Source of the DNA: Porphyra umbilicalis
Taxonomy: Eukaryota; Rhodophyta; Bangiophyceae; Bangiales; Bangiaceae
Direction of reading: 5' to 3'
NCBI GenBank assembly: GCA_002049455.2
Contig: KV919238.1
Location: 1-42,301, forward strand
Length of the DNA stretch: 42,301 nucleotides
A model generated the notes under the pieces. That model did not search any database, was not told the DNA's origin, and worked only from the letters and a program-made list of their open reading frames with translations. Position numbers and translations under genes: made by a program. Below are positions 1 to 11,145 of this stretch, piece after piece (the first letter of the stretch is position 1; each line of letters opens with the position of its first letter).

Positions 1-360
1 CCGCCACCGCCCCAGCCGCCGGCCGCCGCTCCCACCGCCGCCGACCGCCGCCCCCGCCGACCGCCGGCCCCGCCGACCGCCGCCCCCGCCGACCGCCGCC
101 CACGCCGACCGCCGCCCCCCCTGCCGCCAGCCGCCGCCCCCGCCGACCGCCGCCGCCTCCGCCGCCGGCAGCCACCCCCACCAACCGCCGCCCCCGCCGA
201 CCGCCGCCGCCTCCGCCGCCGGCCGCCGCTCCCACCGCCGCCGACCGCCGCCCCCGCCGACCGCCGCCCCGCCACAGCCGCCGACCGCCGCCCCCGCCGA
301 CCGCCGCCCCCGCCGACCGCCGCCGCCACCTCCGCCGCCGCCGCCGCAGCCGCCGCATTC
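1..360. repeat. GC-rich minisatellite (CCGCCGACCGCCGCC-type)
   Basis: The stretch is almost entirely C and G, built from irregular copies of GACCGCCGCCCCCGCC with occasional variants such as GCCACC and AGCCGCC. The copies alternate and drift in length, so this is a degenerate minisatellite rather than a clean array. No credible coding frame is seen. It is cut by the window edge, so its full extent is unknown. Confidence 0.85.
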
Positions 361-635
361 GCGGCGGGCGCCGCCCTGCGAGGGGGTGGGCGCGGGCGGA
401 TCGATGGGGAGGTGGAGGCCGCGAGCCGTGCCATTGGAAGGAGGTGGGGGCGCAGGGGTGGGCGGGCTGGGGGAAGGGACGGCGGAGAGGCAGGGAACCC
501 CGCAAAAGCGCCAGCTGAGGTGGTGGGGATCTCAACTAGAGCGGACCTGATGGTACACACTATGGACAACGATGTTAAGGAAAAAAAAAACCCTGCCCAG
601 CGGGGAAAAAAAAACCTTTGTGTAACCTTGCGTCT
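361..635. other. No gene seen; 3' flank of the Harbinger ORF
   Basis: GC-rich DNA grading into two A-rich runs (about 581-590 and 606-614) just downstream of the Harbinger stop codon on the minus strand. These may belong to the transposon 3' end. I could not find a matching terminal inverted repeat on the other side of the gene. Confidence 0.4.
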
Positions 636-2177
636 CTACACAACATACGGGGACAGCAACTCGCCGCGGTCGTTCCATACGTGCGCCGTCAGGTCGGCAC
701 GGAGCTGCTCGTGCTCGGCGGGATTGCGAGTCTCACCCCATGCATCAAAGACAGCAACCATGCCGCCCGCGGGGGGTTGCTCCACAGCGTTCAGTGCCGG
801 GGGCGGGTCAGCGACAGCGTCAGCGGCGGCCGGGAGGCCGCCGCCGTTGCCGATGCCGCCGCCAGGTGCAGCTCCCCCGGCGGCAGCAGCGCCGCCATCG
901 CCTGACCCACCATCTTGGGCACCATGACCCCCCGCTGCAGCGGCAGCCTCACCTGCAGGACCCTCACCCTCACCACCCGCACTCCCACCCCCGTTGTTCC
1001 CTCGTGCATGTCTGCGGCGGCTCAAAAACGTGCCACGACGGGCCTCTACACACATGTTGTGTAGAATGCACACCGCCTTGTAGGTCATAATCAGCTGCTT
1101 CACGGAACGGCACCGCCCTGGGTGCAAGGCAATGTGAAACCGCTTAGTCAGGACGCCAAACAGCCGCTCAACATCCTTGCGAATCGCCTTCTGCAGACGG
1201 TTGAAGGTCTTTGCCTCGTCAGTCAATGGCATGGGGTGGGGCGACACTAGGAAGGCATAACGAGGGTAGATACCATCGACAAGGTAGTATGGTAGCGTGC
1301 GAGTTGTCCCGTTGATGGAAAAGGGCACATCCCGCGGCGGCCACCGGCCGGCGGTGACGTCGAGGTAGAGGGGCGATTGGTTCATAACGTTGATGTCGTT
1401 CAAGCTCCCGGGGGCACCGACAAACAGGTACCTAATCCACAGGTCCTCATCGCAGACGGCCTCGACGACAACACCGCGCGAGCCCTTTCGGCTCTGATAC
1501 GCGCCCGCCATGCCCGTCGGGCACTGATGCCACTCCCAGTGCGTGCAGTCCAGCGAGCCCATGCATCCAAGAAAGCCACGCTCCGCATTGCGCTCCATCA
1601 TCTTCTTCAGCTCCAAATTGTTCGGACGGCGCAGGTAGGTTGGTCCCCACCGCTGCACAATAAACTCCAGCAGTAGCTTTGTCGCTTGCGCCACAGTAGA
1701 ACGAGAGAGGCGCACGTACTCGTCCGCACGGTCGGCCGCCTCGCCGTACGCGATGACGCGGAAGGCGGCAACGACCTTCTGAAGAGGGTGGGCCTGCAGG
1801 CGACCCGTCGCGTTGATCCGCTGCTGGAAGAACGGCTCGTCCTTCACTGCCTGGTAGACGCGTCGAAACACACTGCGCCGCACGCGAAACCGCGTCTCAA
1901 AGTCACGGTCGTCGTAGATGGGAGCCTCCGCGTTGACCGCAAAGTAGTCGCGCTGGATGTTGAAGAGCCCAGCGGCAAAGTCGCGCCGCTTGTTTGGCCG
2001 ACGCCCAGCAACGGAGCCACGGTAGCGACGACGGCGGTTGGCACGGCCGGAGCGCGACCGTCGTCGAAGCAGGAACAGCACGCCCATGTGGGCGCGCACA
2101 GCGGCACAAACGACGCCACCATCGTCGTCTGCGAGCAAAGATGCAGTGCTCGACAGCCCCGCCTCGCCAGCGTCCAT
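636..2177 (-). CDS. PIF/Harbinger superfamily transposase (DDE_Tnp_4), intact ORF
   Basis: A 513-residue uninterrupted ORF starting at ATG 2177. The N-terminus (about 36-66) is rich in Arg/Lys and could serve nuclear import or DNA binding. The catalytic RNase-H-like core covers about residues 200-355 and shows the family pattern: D210 in MGSLDCTHWEW, D261 in GSLNDINV and E337 in KDVERLFGVL, followed by KAVCILHNMC. This matches plant and algal PIF/Harbinger transposases, which cut and paste elements with 3-bp target duplications. The tail (about 375-475) is Gly/Ala-rich low complexity, followed by the family-typical C-terminal segment LRADLTAHVWNDRGE. All three acidic residues are present, so it may be active. 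Harbinger elements normally also encode a Myb/SANT partner; none is recognisable nearby. It is the only transposase in the window without a lesion. Confidence 0.93.
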   Translation of the reverse strand: MDAGEAGLSSTASLLADDDGGVVCAAVRAHMGVLFLLRRRSRSGRANRRRRYRGSVAGRRPNKRRDFAAGLFNIQRDYFAVNAEAPIYDDRDFETRFRVRRSVFRRVYQAVKDEPFFQQRINATGRLQAHPLQKVVAAFRVIAYGEAADRADEYVRLSRSTVAQATKLLLEFIVQRWGPTYLRRPNNLELKKMMERNAERGFLGCMGSLDCTHWEWHQCPTGMAGAYQSRKGSRGVVVEAVCDEDLWIRYLFVGAPGSLNDINVMNQSPLYLDVTAGRWPPRDVPFSINGTTRTLPYYLVDGIYPRYAFLVSPHPMPLTDEAKTFNRLQKAIRKDVERLFGVLTKRFHIALHPGRCRSVKQLIMTYKAVCILHNMCVEARRGTFLSRRRHARGNNGGGSAGGEGEGPAGEAAAAAGGHGAQDGGSGDGGAAAAGGAAPGGGIGNGGGLPAAADAVADPPPALNAVEQPPAGGMVAVFDAWGETRNPAEHEQLRADLTAHVWNDRGELLSPYVV

Positions 2178-2690
2178 AAGTGCTCAGCAGAGGGTCCCTA
2201 GGGCGGGTGGTCAGCGCAGGAGGTGGGGGACGAGTGGAAACGCCCGCGGAAGCGATTGGCGGCAGCCGCCGCGGTCGGTGGCGCCGGACACGGCCAAGCG
2301 TGTCGTGGGCGCCAATGCAACTCAATCACGGGTCGGCAGCGCAGGGGGGGGGGGACGGACCAATGCGCGCAGGTCGTAGTGGAGCTCAGAACAGGAGGCT
2401 GGGGATGAAAAAAAATAGAGGGGTAGCACACAAGTTGGGTTGCGTGCGCGGATCGTGCGCCTCAAACCGAGGACAGGGCAGGTGCCGCCGCAGCGGGTAC
2501 GTCGTGGAGGAGGAACAGGGCGATAGAATAGAGCGGGGGTAACGATGGGTGTGATGGCCGGGGACGATGGGGGTGATGGCGGCGCGCGTCACAGTGATGG
2601 GCACGACGTCGATGGGTCGGGCAGTGAACGGTCGGGCGACGCCTGGCGCAGGCCACAGCGACGGACCGAGTCCCCCCCCCTCTCAATAGG
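2178..2690. other. No gene seen; 5' flank of the Harbinger ORF
   Basis: About 500 bp of GC-rich sequence upstream of the Harbinger start, including a G10 run near 2345 and an A8 run near 2407. It should hold the transposase promoter. No TIR, core promoter motif or second ORF can be supported by eye. Confidence 0.35.
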
Positions 2691-3160
2691 CACTGTGCGC
2701 AGTGGTGGACCACCACCTGCCCCGCAAACACTGGGAGGCAGCCAACCAGGTACCGCCTGGTCCTGGATCGACCGCCGCACCCCCTGTGCGGGGGCGCGGT
2801 GGGCGGTGGCGGCCCACCAGCCCCCCCCAAATGCGGCGGGTGGGCGCCGGGAGACGACCGAGGCCGCCGCCCACCCCCCCCCCCTCCTCTGAAACCGTTC
2901 TGTGTGCGGTGGCGGACCGCCTATAGCCTGCAAATCGCTGTGTGCGTGTCGGGCCGGGAGCAACGCTCGATCCAGTCCGACCCCCCCCCCCCCCCTCCAG
3001 AGGCTCTGAAGCAGTGTCGGGCGGCCCGCCACCTGCAAATATCTGTGTGCGTGTGGGGCCCGGCCGCCCACACGATCTCGCTCAGCCCCCCTCCCCCCCC
3101 ACCCTCTGAGGCTCTGCAACAGTGTTGGCCGCCCTGCCGTACCCAAGCGACCACAGGGAG
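2690..3160. repeat. Degenerate tandem repeat, about 108-bp unit with a poly-C tract
   Basis: Successive copies contain a core like GTGTGCG(T/G)GT followed by a C-rich run of about 8-16 bases and then a boundary such as GAGGCTCTGAA. Clear copies run about 2892-2998, 2999-3108 and 3109-3160 (partial). The phrase CTGCAAAT recurs at about 2929 and 3031, and AGGCTCTG at about 3000 and 3109. A more diverged copy begins near 2690. Open frames here are consequences of the repeat and are not called as genes. Confidence 0.7.
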
Positions 3161-3481
3161 GTGATGGCACCACCTGAACCATCCATCGTCCCGCCACCAA
3201 CAGGCACTCCAGAGGCCAGATCGGGGGTCACGAGGCGAGCGAGAGCCTCACTGTACGCTTTTCTGAGGGACATGTCCGAACCCATCCGACGCGGCACGCG
3301 CTGCACCCCGCGATAGAATCCGATCACGCGACACCAACCGACTGCTCCGTCACCCAGCTGCAATCGACTAAAACTGTTGGTCCGCTCTCGAATGCCGAGG
3401 GCGGTCATCATCGTAATAAAGTGGACAACCGCGCCATTATTTTTCAAAACTGATCAAGATCCTTCCAACACACGTTGCGCC
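3161..3481. other. No feature seen
   Basis: GC content drops here relative to the flanks. Only short frames are present and none has a recognisable motif. Confidence 0.4.
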
Positions 3482-4192
3482 CTAAACCGATATACGTCGA
3501 TATACATTTAGTTTGACTCTACCAATGAGAACGCAGAACACATTGGGGCCGGCACCGGACCAGCCCCATTTCGCTTCACGAATGGGGCAGGTCCAGCGCC
3601 CGCCCCATTTCTGCGCTTCGGAGTTGATTCGTACTTCCAGGATTCCATCATGACCATTGAAGACCAGAATGGGGTCGATCGCGTTGACAGAAAAGCCCGG
3701 TGGCCCCATTTCCTTAATAAAGAGACACGTTTCTGCTTCGTGGCACAACGTGTAACGAATATGAGATGGGGCCGACGTTGTTGGGATTGCCCTGACAGCC
3801 ATTGCGAGGTGTTGCCAGGAGTTCCAAATATCCACCTGGTGAGATGTTAATCGGAACAGGCGCAGAACGTCGCGATAGAAATTGATGATGTTCGCCAATG
3901 ATCTGTTTCCAGCATGCAGACGAGTCCTGACGATGCCTCTTCCTCCTGGAGTACCCTTCCTTCTGATGTAGCAGAAAGCACTTCTCGCGCATGTACACGG
4001 GATCGTATCAAGACGCCGCTCCCTTGGTGATGCATACGAGACTTGGTGAGTCTCACGGTGCGTCCAGACGTACGGCAGGTGTCCTGGCCGTGCGCTATTT
4101 GCGTGGAATTGCACTGCGCGACGACACCGCCTGATCTTGTCGCAGATGATTTCGGAGTCCAGCGCGTTCGCAGAATCTAGTACGCAGATCAA
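3482..4192 (-). CDS. Unrecognised 236-residue ORF
   Basis: An uninterrupted frame from ATG 4192 to the stop at 3482. I do not recognise the protein. It has a Cys pair (CTCARSAFC, about residues 87-95), a basic stretch after it, and several W-containing segments near the C-terminus (KWGG, AKWGWSG). It lacks the Ala/Gly/Pro-rich low complexity of nearby proteins, and its base composition is closer to 50% GC. An ORF this long is unlikely by chance at that composition, but nothing supports expression. It could be a transposon fragment: the Tc1 element begins about 0.9 kb away. Confidence 0.3.
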   Translation of the reverse strand: MICVLDSANALDSEIICDKIRRCRRAVQFHANSARPGHLPYVWTHRETHQVSYASPRERRLDTIPCTCARSAFCYIRRKGTPGGRGIVRTRLHAGNRSLANIINFYRDVLRLFRLTSHQVDIWNSWQHLAMAVRAIPTTSAPSHIRYTLCHEAETCLFIKEMGPPGFSVNAIDPILVFNGHDGILEVRINSEAQKWGGRWTCPIREAKWGWSGAGPNVFCVLIGRVKLNVYRRISV

Positions 4193-5068
4193 GGGATGAA
4201 GTGCAATTGCCGCAGGAATAGCGCACAGAAGGCGCTATCGGAGTGCCTCCTTCAACGACGACGATATAATTCCTTGTTGTTGCTCTGTTTTTGAGTTGGC
4301 GCCACGATGGAGCAACTCGCTCTCACCTATTGTCTATTTCGTTTCAGTTGCCAGACTCAGATTGGTGAAGTAACAGAGTGATGTATTTTATGAGGCTTGT
4401 GGGAACGCAGCCATATGATAGCTGCTCGAGGAGCCGCTCATGTGGTCGTGCGCAGCTGGCAGCCCGAGAAGTGAACACGTCCTCACAGCGTCCACGGCGG
4501 CCATGACCACAAACTACGGTTCCGTTGTGTCCTGCGGGGTCAAGCCAACCGAAACAAAGTTCGTACCCACAAGGTCGTAATGAAGCATGTATGGTCGTTT
4601 CGGCGACAGCTGGAGAGACTGCAGTCGAGCCGATGGCTATGTAGGCCAATCCAGCGCATAAAGGCACCTCTTTGCTAGGCATGGACTCCCCTTATTTTGG
4701 CGGGACAGCGAGTGTCCTGACAACTGGTGACGGAGGGGCCAGTGCGACGTTGCATTGACCGGGACAGCGGCCCGGCCTGAAGATCAAATCGGCCAATCCA
4801 AGGTCGTGGAAACCCTATCGGCACTGCGTCCTGCTTCCAGGATGCTCGTGATAGTCTGTTGTCTGCCCGACTTCGCTGACCCTGAGCAACAAAGACATTA
4901 CCGCTGCCACGGGTTAGTCGAAATTAGAAACCGTAGCGATGAAGAATACGCAAAATGGTCTCATGTTTTAAAAGTATAGCTGTAATGCGATTTCATGTAA
5001 ATCGAGTACAATATATTTTCACTCAAGATTGGTAGCTTCTTCCGTATTAGGGATTTTTGGCAAATGTG
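4193..5068. other. No gene seen
   Basis: Moderate-GC intergenic DNA with a few short ORFs on both strands, the longest about 112 residues on the minus strand (4344-4682), with no recognisable motif. It ends in an AT-rich stretch (4970-5060) next to the Tc1 left terminus. Confidence 0.4.
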
Positions 5069-6363
5069 CAGGGGGGACAAAACTTTAGGATCGGATTGGG
5101 CGCTCTGGACACCAAGCCGAGTGATCGAGACCTGATTGAGAAAAAGTGACCTGGAGGCCTCGTTTATTGCGATAGACTTCGTATTTGGTCGAGTGACCGC
5201 GGGCGTTCACCAAGGCGGTCACCCGGTCAGGTATCGACCACCACACAGGAGAGAGGTACGAGTTCGGCAGACGGGCCCACTCCTCACACTGTTCATGAAA
5301 CAAACCGTCCTGGGTCGTCGGGGGCTGCGGGAGGGCCCGTAGACGCGCCTCGAGCGTGGCCCACAGGTTCCCGACGGCGTTCATGTCGGGGCTCTGCAGC
5401 ACCCAGTCGAGGCGCTCCACGTCATGTAGCGCCATGTACCTGCCCACCTTAAGGGTGCGGTGAGGCCCGCAGTGATCCTCCACGAACACAAAGTTGCCGG
5501 TGCTGCCGTGCTTGTTCTCATTGAACGGCAGCAGGTGCTCGTGGATTATGTCCATATACTGGAACTGGTTGAGGCGGCCGTTCGCGCGCACGAGGGGCGT
5601 CCTCCCCCGCGCTGAGAACGCGGCCCAGACCGACGACCTCAGCCGGCTCGAATTGAAGGAAGGGCGCAAGCATGCGGGCAGTTAGCGCTCTTGAGAGCGT
5701 CCCCACTTCCGCGCCTCCGCGCGCTCCGGCCGCACGGTGAAGGTGCTCTCATCGGAGAAGACCACATCTTCCAATCGGCTGAGGGGCCAGGAGACATTGT
5801 CCCGAGCCGATAGGTGGCGCTGGGACATGTGGCGGCTTGTAAGGTACGGCTTGGTGACCGCCGCACAGTTAGACAGGAAGGCCCAGTGAAGGTAGCGACG
5901 TACCGTCCGACGGGAAATCTTGTGAGTCATAAGCCGGCTCACCTCGGCCGTCAGCTGCTCCAGGGACCACGTACGGTGCCCGTAGACCAAAAGATGAAGG
6001 TGGCGGCCGTCCCGAGCCGACAAACAGCGGGGGCGGCCGGCACGACGGCGGCGCGCCGCTGTCCCTTCCCGCCGCTCCCGCACCCCAAAGATCGCCACCG
6101 TGCTCAGGGGTAGCTCCATGCGGGAAGCAATGAAGCGCTTGGTCATACCTGCCTCCACGAGCACCCAAGTGGCCTCCCTGGACGCAGCGGGCATCTTCTT
6201 GGAGCCCTTCGAGCGCCCCATTGAGGCGACGGGGACGAAGACAAGTGAATCACGCCCCCCTCACCGCCCCCCCTCGAATGGTCAAAAGAGGCGATTTTCT
6301 GCTCGGCCATCGATCGCATCTGGCCCAAATCGAGTGCGATCGTAAACTTTTGTCCCCCCCCTG
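5069..6363 (-). mobile_element. Tc1/mariner element, full length with TIRs
   Basis: A 1295-bp element bounded by inverted repeats. The left end (5069-5093) starts CAGGGGGGACAAAAC and runs to GGATCG. The right end (6337-6363), read on the minus strand, starts CAGGGGGGGGACAAAAG and runs to CGATCG. They differ in G-run length (6 versus 8) and at a few bases. TA follows the right end (6364-6365), as expected for this superfamily. The left flank reads TG, so one duplication copy appears mutated. The length is typical of Tc1 elements and the single gene fills almost the whole interior. Confidence 0.88.
5085..6221 (-). pseudogene. Tc1-like transposase, inactivated
   Basis: The reading frame runs 379 codons from ATG 6221 and is broken by one in-frame TAA at 5682-5684 (codon 180). 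The N-terminal part carries two helix-turn-helix-like segments (about 12-60 and 85-130) and the first catalytic Asp, D157 in VVFSDESTF. Past the stop come VWAAFSARGRTPLV, the second Asp (D249, VFVEDHCGPH) and LDWVLQSPDMNAVGNLW. In Tc1 proteins that last motif is WPAQSPDLNPIENLW, whose Glu is the third catalytic residue 34 positions after the second. Here that position is Gly284. The protein is therefore disabled twice, by the stop and by loss of the catalytic Glu. It sits inside its own TIRs. Confidence 0.9.
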
Positions 6364-7596
6364 TACAGTGGTTTCCTGCCATACTATCGTGGCCGATTTA
6401 GCAGGGCCCGCGCAGTTTCGTCACGGTTGAATTACCGTGGGTAGAGTTATGTTTCGGCGCTCCCTGAACAGGCAGGGTTGAGCTGGGGGTCGACATCGCA
6501 ACTACAACCACGTGGGCTGTACTGGTAACAGTAGAAGAGCGCAGGAGTGAGAACGGGTAGATGTAACGGGTAAGAAGGGCACAGAGAACCAGACAGCAAC
6601 GTGCCTCCTGTTCGAAGACGTGAACTAACCCGCGAGCGTGTGACCAGCTGTCCTGTTGTGACAGAGGGAGGTAGGAGGACCCCACTACTTTAACGCGTCG
6701 TGCAACTATAATTTTGAGACGGGACACCTCTTTCTAGAGCCACTGCAGGCGCGACACGCCGTCAAGCTACACACTTGCTGTATATTTGACTCGACTCGGG
6801 TCCGGCGGTGTACGCTGAAAATATCGTCGGGCATGGTCGGGAATCCCTGTATTTGGACGGCATCATGGCGAAGTGGCACAATGTACCGTCGAGAGACCGT
6901 CGAAGCAACTGTCGCATTACGTGCCTGAGATCTCTGCCGGCTTTCCGCATCTGAGTCGCAATCCGAAGACCTTCTTAGGGACCGAAGGCGTCAACGTACG
7001 GGACTAGGTGCTGGTAACATCGAATCCAACGTGTGGCCTGGGCCCTTCTCAACATCGCTCTGAAGAGGGCGCTGATCCTTCCTTGCTCCCATTGACGTTG
7101 CCATAGGTGATGGACCTACTGTTCTATGTGTTTTTGCAAGACATCTGACAAGAAGGTGCCACTGGTGTGTTCTTAATAACACGTATACTCCAGGGGCGCT
7201 GCCCTGCGCTGGCGCGACATCATCATGGGAAAACAAGAATGGATGAGGTAATCATGATGTTTAGTGGACGAACTTCGAGGGGATTCAAGAAGACCAAGAA
7301 GGTACGTCGACCTGCCATTTATGCCCCAGCGGAGCGAAGAATCCATCCATTCAAGAACTTTGATGTCAGCATGCAAGGTGATGGGAGGTTCGTCATCAAC
7401 CTATCGATGCCGGGAGTCCGGAACTGAGGAACAGGAAGGCTTATTGGCAGAACATTTCGAGAAGAGCAACGCGAGCACGCCTTGCTCATTTGATCAATTC
7501 GCCGTCAGCAACGAAGCGGTAGCTTTTTCGACAGATCTATAGACGGTCTAGGGTAAAACCTGCGCCCTGCAGAATGCGGTACGATAGATTCCGAAG
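6364..7596. other. No gene seen
   Basis: Moderate-GC sequence with only short frames on both strands (up to about 109 residues, 6398-6727 minus). No domain, TIR pair or RNA gene could be supported. Confidence 0.4.
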
Positions 7597-7740
7597 GACT
7601 GTCCCATTATTGTCGTTCCGCCAAAAAGTGGAGAGTCCAGGCCTGTCAAAGAGGCGCTTTTGTGCGTTTGATTGGCCCAAACGTCGATCCGCCTGTCTGG
7701 GACTGTCCAGCTTTTGGCGCAACGACCATAGGACATGGAG
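7597..7740. repeat. Imperfect fold-back (small hairpin MITE)
   Basis: The left arm at about 7597-7650 (GACTGTCCCATTATTGTCG, then a GCCAAAA core, then GAGAGTCCAGGCCTGTC) pairs with the reverse complement of about 7690-7740 (TGTCCTATGGTCGTTGCG, GCCAAAA, GGACAGTCCCAGACAGG). The arms are about 45-50 nt with scattered mismatches and small gaps around a spacer of roughly 40 nt. No target duplication was identified. Confidence 0.65.
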
Positions 7741-10740
7741 AATGCCAGTCACTTTCTGATGACGACTCGGTCGACTTCAAAGCCGCTTTGCGCGCTTGTG
7801 CACCGCACATCGCGCTCACAAGTCTCCCGCTGCAATCGCGCGCCTGTTGGGCTCCACGACGCACAAGTATTTATTTGATTCCTCTCTCGGATGTGCTCAA
7901 AAAAGCTGCAAGACCATTGTAGACACCGTTTATTGATGATGATGGTGATGCTTGTTCAACGCGTCACTCGACCATGTACACGCCTACATCTCTACCCTTA
8001 AGGGTACCTCAAGGGCTCGGCTGCAGCTGACTGCTGAACCAAACCAGGCTATCGTGTAGATATCTCAGTGATCTCGAGCAGACGGCAGAATGGCCGCCGT
8101 GAGAATGTGCAGAATCTGGACACCCAGAGAAGTGCACCCCTCCAAAATTGTCCGCGTCCGGACCCCGTCCACCAACTGGGGAGGGCACCATCCAATGTGG
8201 GTGATTGAAGCATCACGCGCGCAACCGACAAGCGGTCTCCGATCTAAGGTCATAGCCTTTCGATGTGTGAGCTCGAGAAAGTACCTGCAGTTGCATGATG
8301 GTTCGCGCCCGCAAGCCGAAAATAGCAAGACCGTCCGTCTCATCCGAAGTGAATGAGATGTCTTTGCGCCGTCCTTGGCGTTCTGTTCTCCCTGTGACTC
8401 CAGGTGCAGTGGTGTACGCACGAAGTGTCAGATGTTTCTACCCCTACGCGCAACCGCAGTTCGCACACACCTCAGGCGGTTGCTCAAGAACAAGAAATGC
8501 AGGGGCAGCGCAGCGGGCCCATAACCAGAGTCAAGAGACCGTCTGCTGTCGCGTATTTTGGGGCGACCAGAAGATCTGCAAACCGCCCTAGGGCTCTGTC
8601 AATGGTGATTTTTCCAAAAAGGGCGCCAAAAGCACATGTTCGCCGGGATAGATGCATGTCCGCTCTTAAAAAGAGAGACACAGCGTGAGACGTATGCACT
8701 ACCCCCTTCTTGAAAAGAGAAATGTAGAGAAGCATCTATGGCTCTGCTAGCAGGCGCCATGTGCGCTGTGAGGCATGATTTTCTCCAACACAGTTATGCT
8801 GGGACCTCGCATGGAAAGGGCTCTGAGAGCCGGTCAAGGGGGGTCGATTTGTCTTTTTGCACAGGCCATCAGCTTCTTTAAACAAGAACATCGTTCTCCA
8901 AGCGGCTCAAAACAGGAAAGAACAGACGTGCTTTCGACGACGGTTCTGGGCCCGCTGCGAATTCGACTTCATCGGACTGCCTTCTTCTTCCGTCCACACA
9001 GTCCCAGAGCCACATGAAGCCCTTCCACTACATTTGGTGATCGGCCAATGTGTCGAGTACGCCTGCATCCACTGCTGTAGTGCCTGCCTTTTGAGGGGCT
9101 TTCAAGAAGAAAGGAAGTGTATCGCCTTTTGCGCCACGCTGTTTTTTGAGGCCCCTGAAAGCCTAGATTGTCAAAGCAGCCAACGAGGCAGCCATGGTTG
9201 TCCTCGATCTGGCCTATCTACTGAGAACTCGCTAGAAGCAGGATGCCCGGTTCCGCTGGGTCACGTTCTTCCCTTTCTCCGGACTGTGTTTGACAGCCAG
9301 AGCTGGGGCGACGTGATGCTTAGTCGGCGCAACGCACTCACCTGACCACCTGCCTCGATCCCCTATTACGGTAGCGCTCGCCAGTGGGACACGGCACATC
9401 ATAAGATTAGCGCAGTTGCGCTTCGTCCTGAGTCCGAAGCACACCTGCATTGGCCTAGCTACCTGTCTCTCTGAGACCTGCTGTACATCAGGCTGAGTGC
9501 TCCGTTGGCGTGCTGGAGCTGCAAGTACAGCGGTTGAGGTGGCTCTCGCCGCTGGCGACTTTGCATGACCTCCTAGGAGAAAGTCTATCTCGTCCAGAAG
9601 CGCGACGAGGTGTTTCTGAAAGCTACCCCCTGCATTGCCGTGCGCACGATATTTTCCATCGAAGCGCTCCTTGGCGATACTGGGGCCGTGGGTTCGTGTC
9701 AATGTGGGGTGAAATTCATGAACTTCATGGGCAATAGCGCCCCAGCTTGAGTGCTCGTGCGCAAACTTGACGACTGCAGCGTATGAACCGTTTCATTGCT
9801 GCACGATTCCAGCCAAGGCACTCGGCAGCCAGAGCCAGACGAGAAGGCTCAAAACCACGTCTGCTCCCACTGAATGGGCGTGGCGCACACACATACAAGC
9901 GGAGCCCTGTTAGCGCCTTCAACCTCTCCGCGGAGTCTACCTTGCCCGTCTTTCTGAGATGGTGCGCTCCAAGGCTGCTCATTGCTCTCAGATCCTCTCC
10001 GCAAATGAAGGATAACCGTCACTCTGCGCAGTGACAATGTCGGCCCAGGTTTCCAGCGCACAGACACATTCCGCAAGGCATCCAAGGGATTGATGCAGTT
10101 AGCAAGCATGTAGAGGGCTCCGCGTCCCAGGCCCATGAATTTTTGCTGACACTGCAGTACGCGAGCGTTTGGTGAGGCCACGACAGAGGTAGCGCACAAA
10201 CTCCAGTGCGTGTGCCGGGTGCTGGCCGAATCTCACTGGCACGGCTACAGAACTGCCCGCCTGCCCTTGATCATTTTTGACGCAGCTGCTCCGGCTTATT
10301 TCTGCGTGGCAAAATGATATACCAGGACATTATTTTTCCACGCAGCAATACAATTGTTGTGTTCCCCCAGAGGACAACAGCTTGCGGGGCACGGCGAGGT
10401 CGTGGTGGTGACCGCGCCCGACCGTGTGCTCCCGATTGCGGGCGCTTCCGACGGAACTGCCGGTTGTACCGGCGGAAATCGAGTCTCACACCCGGTCCGA
10501 GACACGCTATTCTTGATGTGTGCGGCGCCACATTGTGGCGGCACATGGCGTGGGGCCAAGCCATGTGAGCTTGGGGCCAATCCATGTGGCGCCATAAGCT
10601 CGGCGCCGCAAACTCAGAGAGTGTCTCGGACCAGGCGTCAATATTGATGCGATTTGTGAGCAGCCCAGCAGAAACGAAGGCAAGAGCAGTGTCACGGCCA
10701 AGTCAAGCCTGAGACGTTCCCGCTGAACAGAGACTGTCCC
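7741..10740. other. No convincing gene; many short frames
   Basis: Three kilobases of moderate-GC DNA. Minus-strand frames at 9232-9702 (156 aa), 9849-10199 (116 aa) and 8065-8421 (118 aa) are the longest and lie roughly head to tail. They could be the remains of one decayed minus-strand gene. No motif identifies a family, and joining them would need several frame changes. Confidence 0.35.
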
Positions 10741-10821
10741 ATGACAGCAGCAGGGCGCCGCGGAGAGGAAACTGCGAGAGGAAACCGCGAGAGGAAACTG
10801 CGAGGGGATCAACTGCATGGG

Positions 10822-10945
10822 GAGGTGAGTCAGAACACAAAGAGCGTCGCTGTGACGGGGGAGGTGAGTCAGAACACAAAGAGCGTGACTGTGACGGGGG
10901 AGGTGAGTCAGAACACAAAGAGCGTGACTGTGACGGGGGAGGTGG
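10822..10945. repeat. 39-bp minisatellite, three full copies plus a partial
   Basis: Copies start at 10822, 10861, 10900 and 10939 (truncated). Each begins GAGGTGAGTCAGAACACAAA and ends GTGACGGGG. Copies 2 and 3 are essentially identical; copy 1 differs at two positions (CGC for GAC). The unit is 13 codons, so reading frames stay open through it on both strands. The plus strand gives a VSQNTKSVTVTGE repeat in a 96-residue ORF (10741-11031), which I do not call as a gene. Confidence 0.92.
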
Positions 10946-11145
10946 AAAGGCAACGGGGAAGGAACAACGACAGGTTTTATCGGCCGATAGCAAGGCGGGG
11001 GAGCCAAGAGGGAGGCGCGCCATCCCGGTGATCGAGCCGTGAAATTTTTCCCAGGTGAAGTGCCAGGCGAATCGAATCGCCAAGACGACGACGTCGACTG
11101 CGCCGACGAACGCGCAGTGACGGCCTGCCACTCCCACATCCCACA

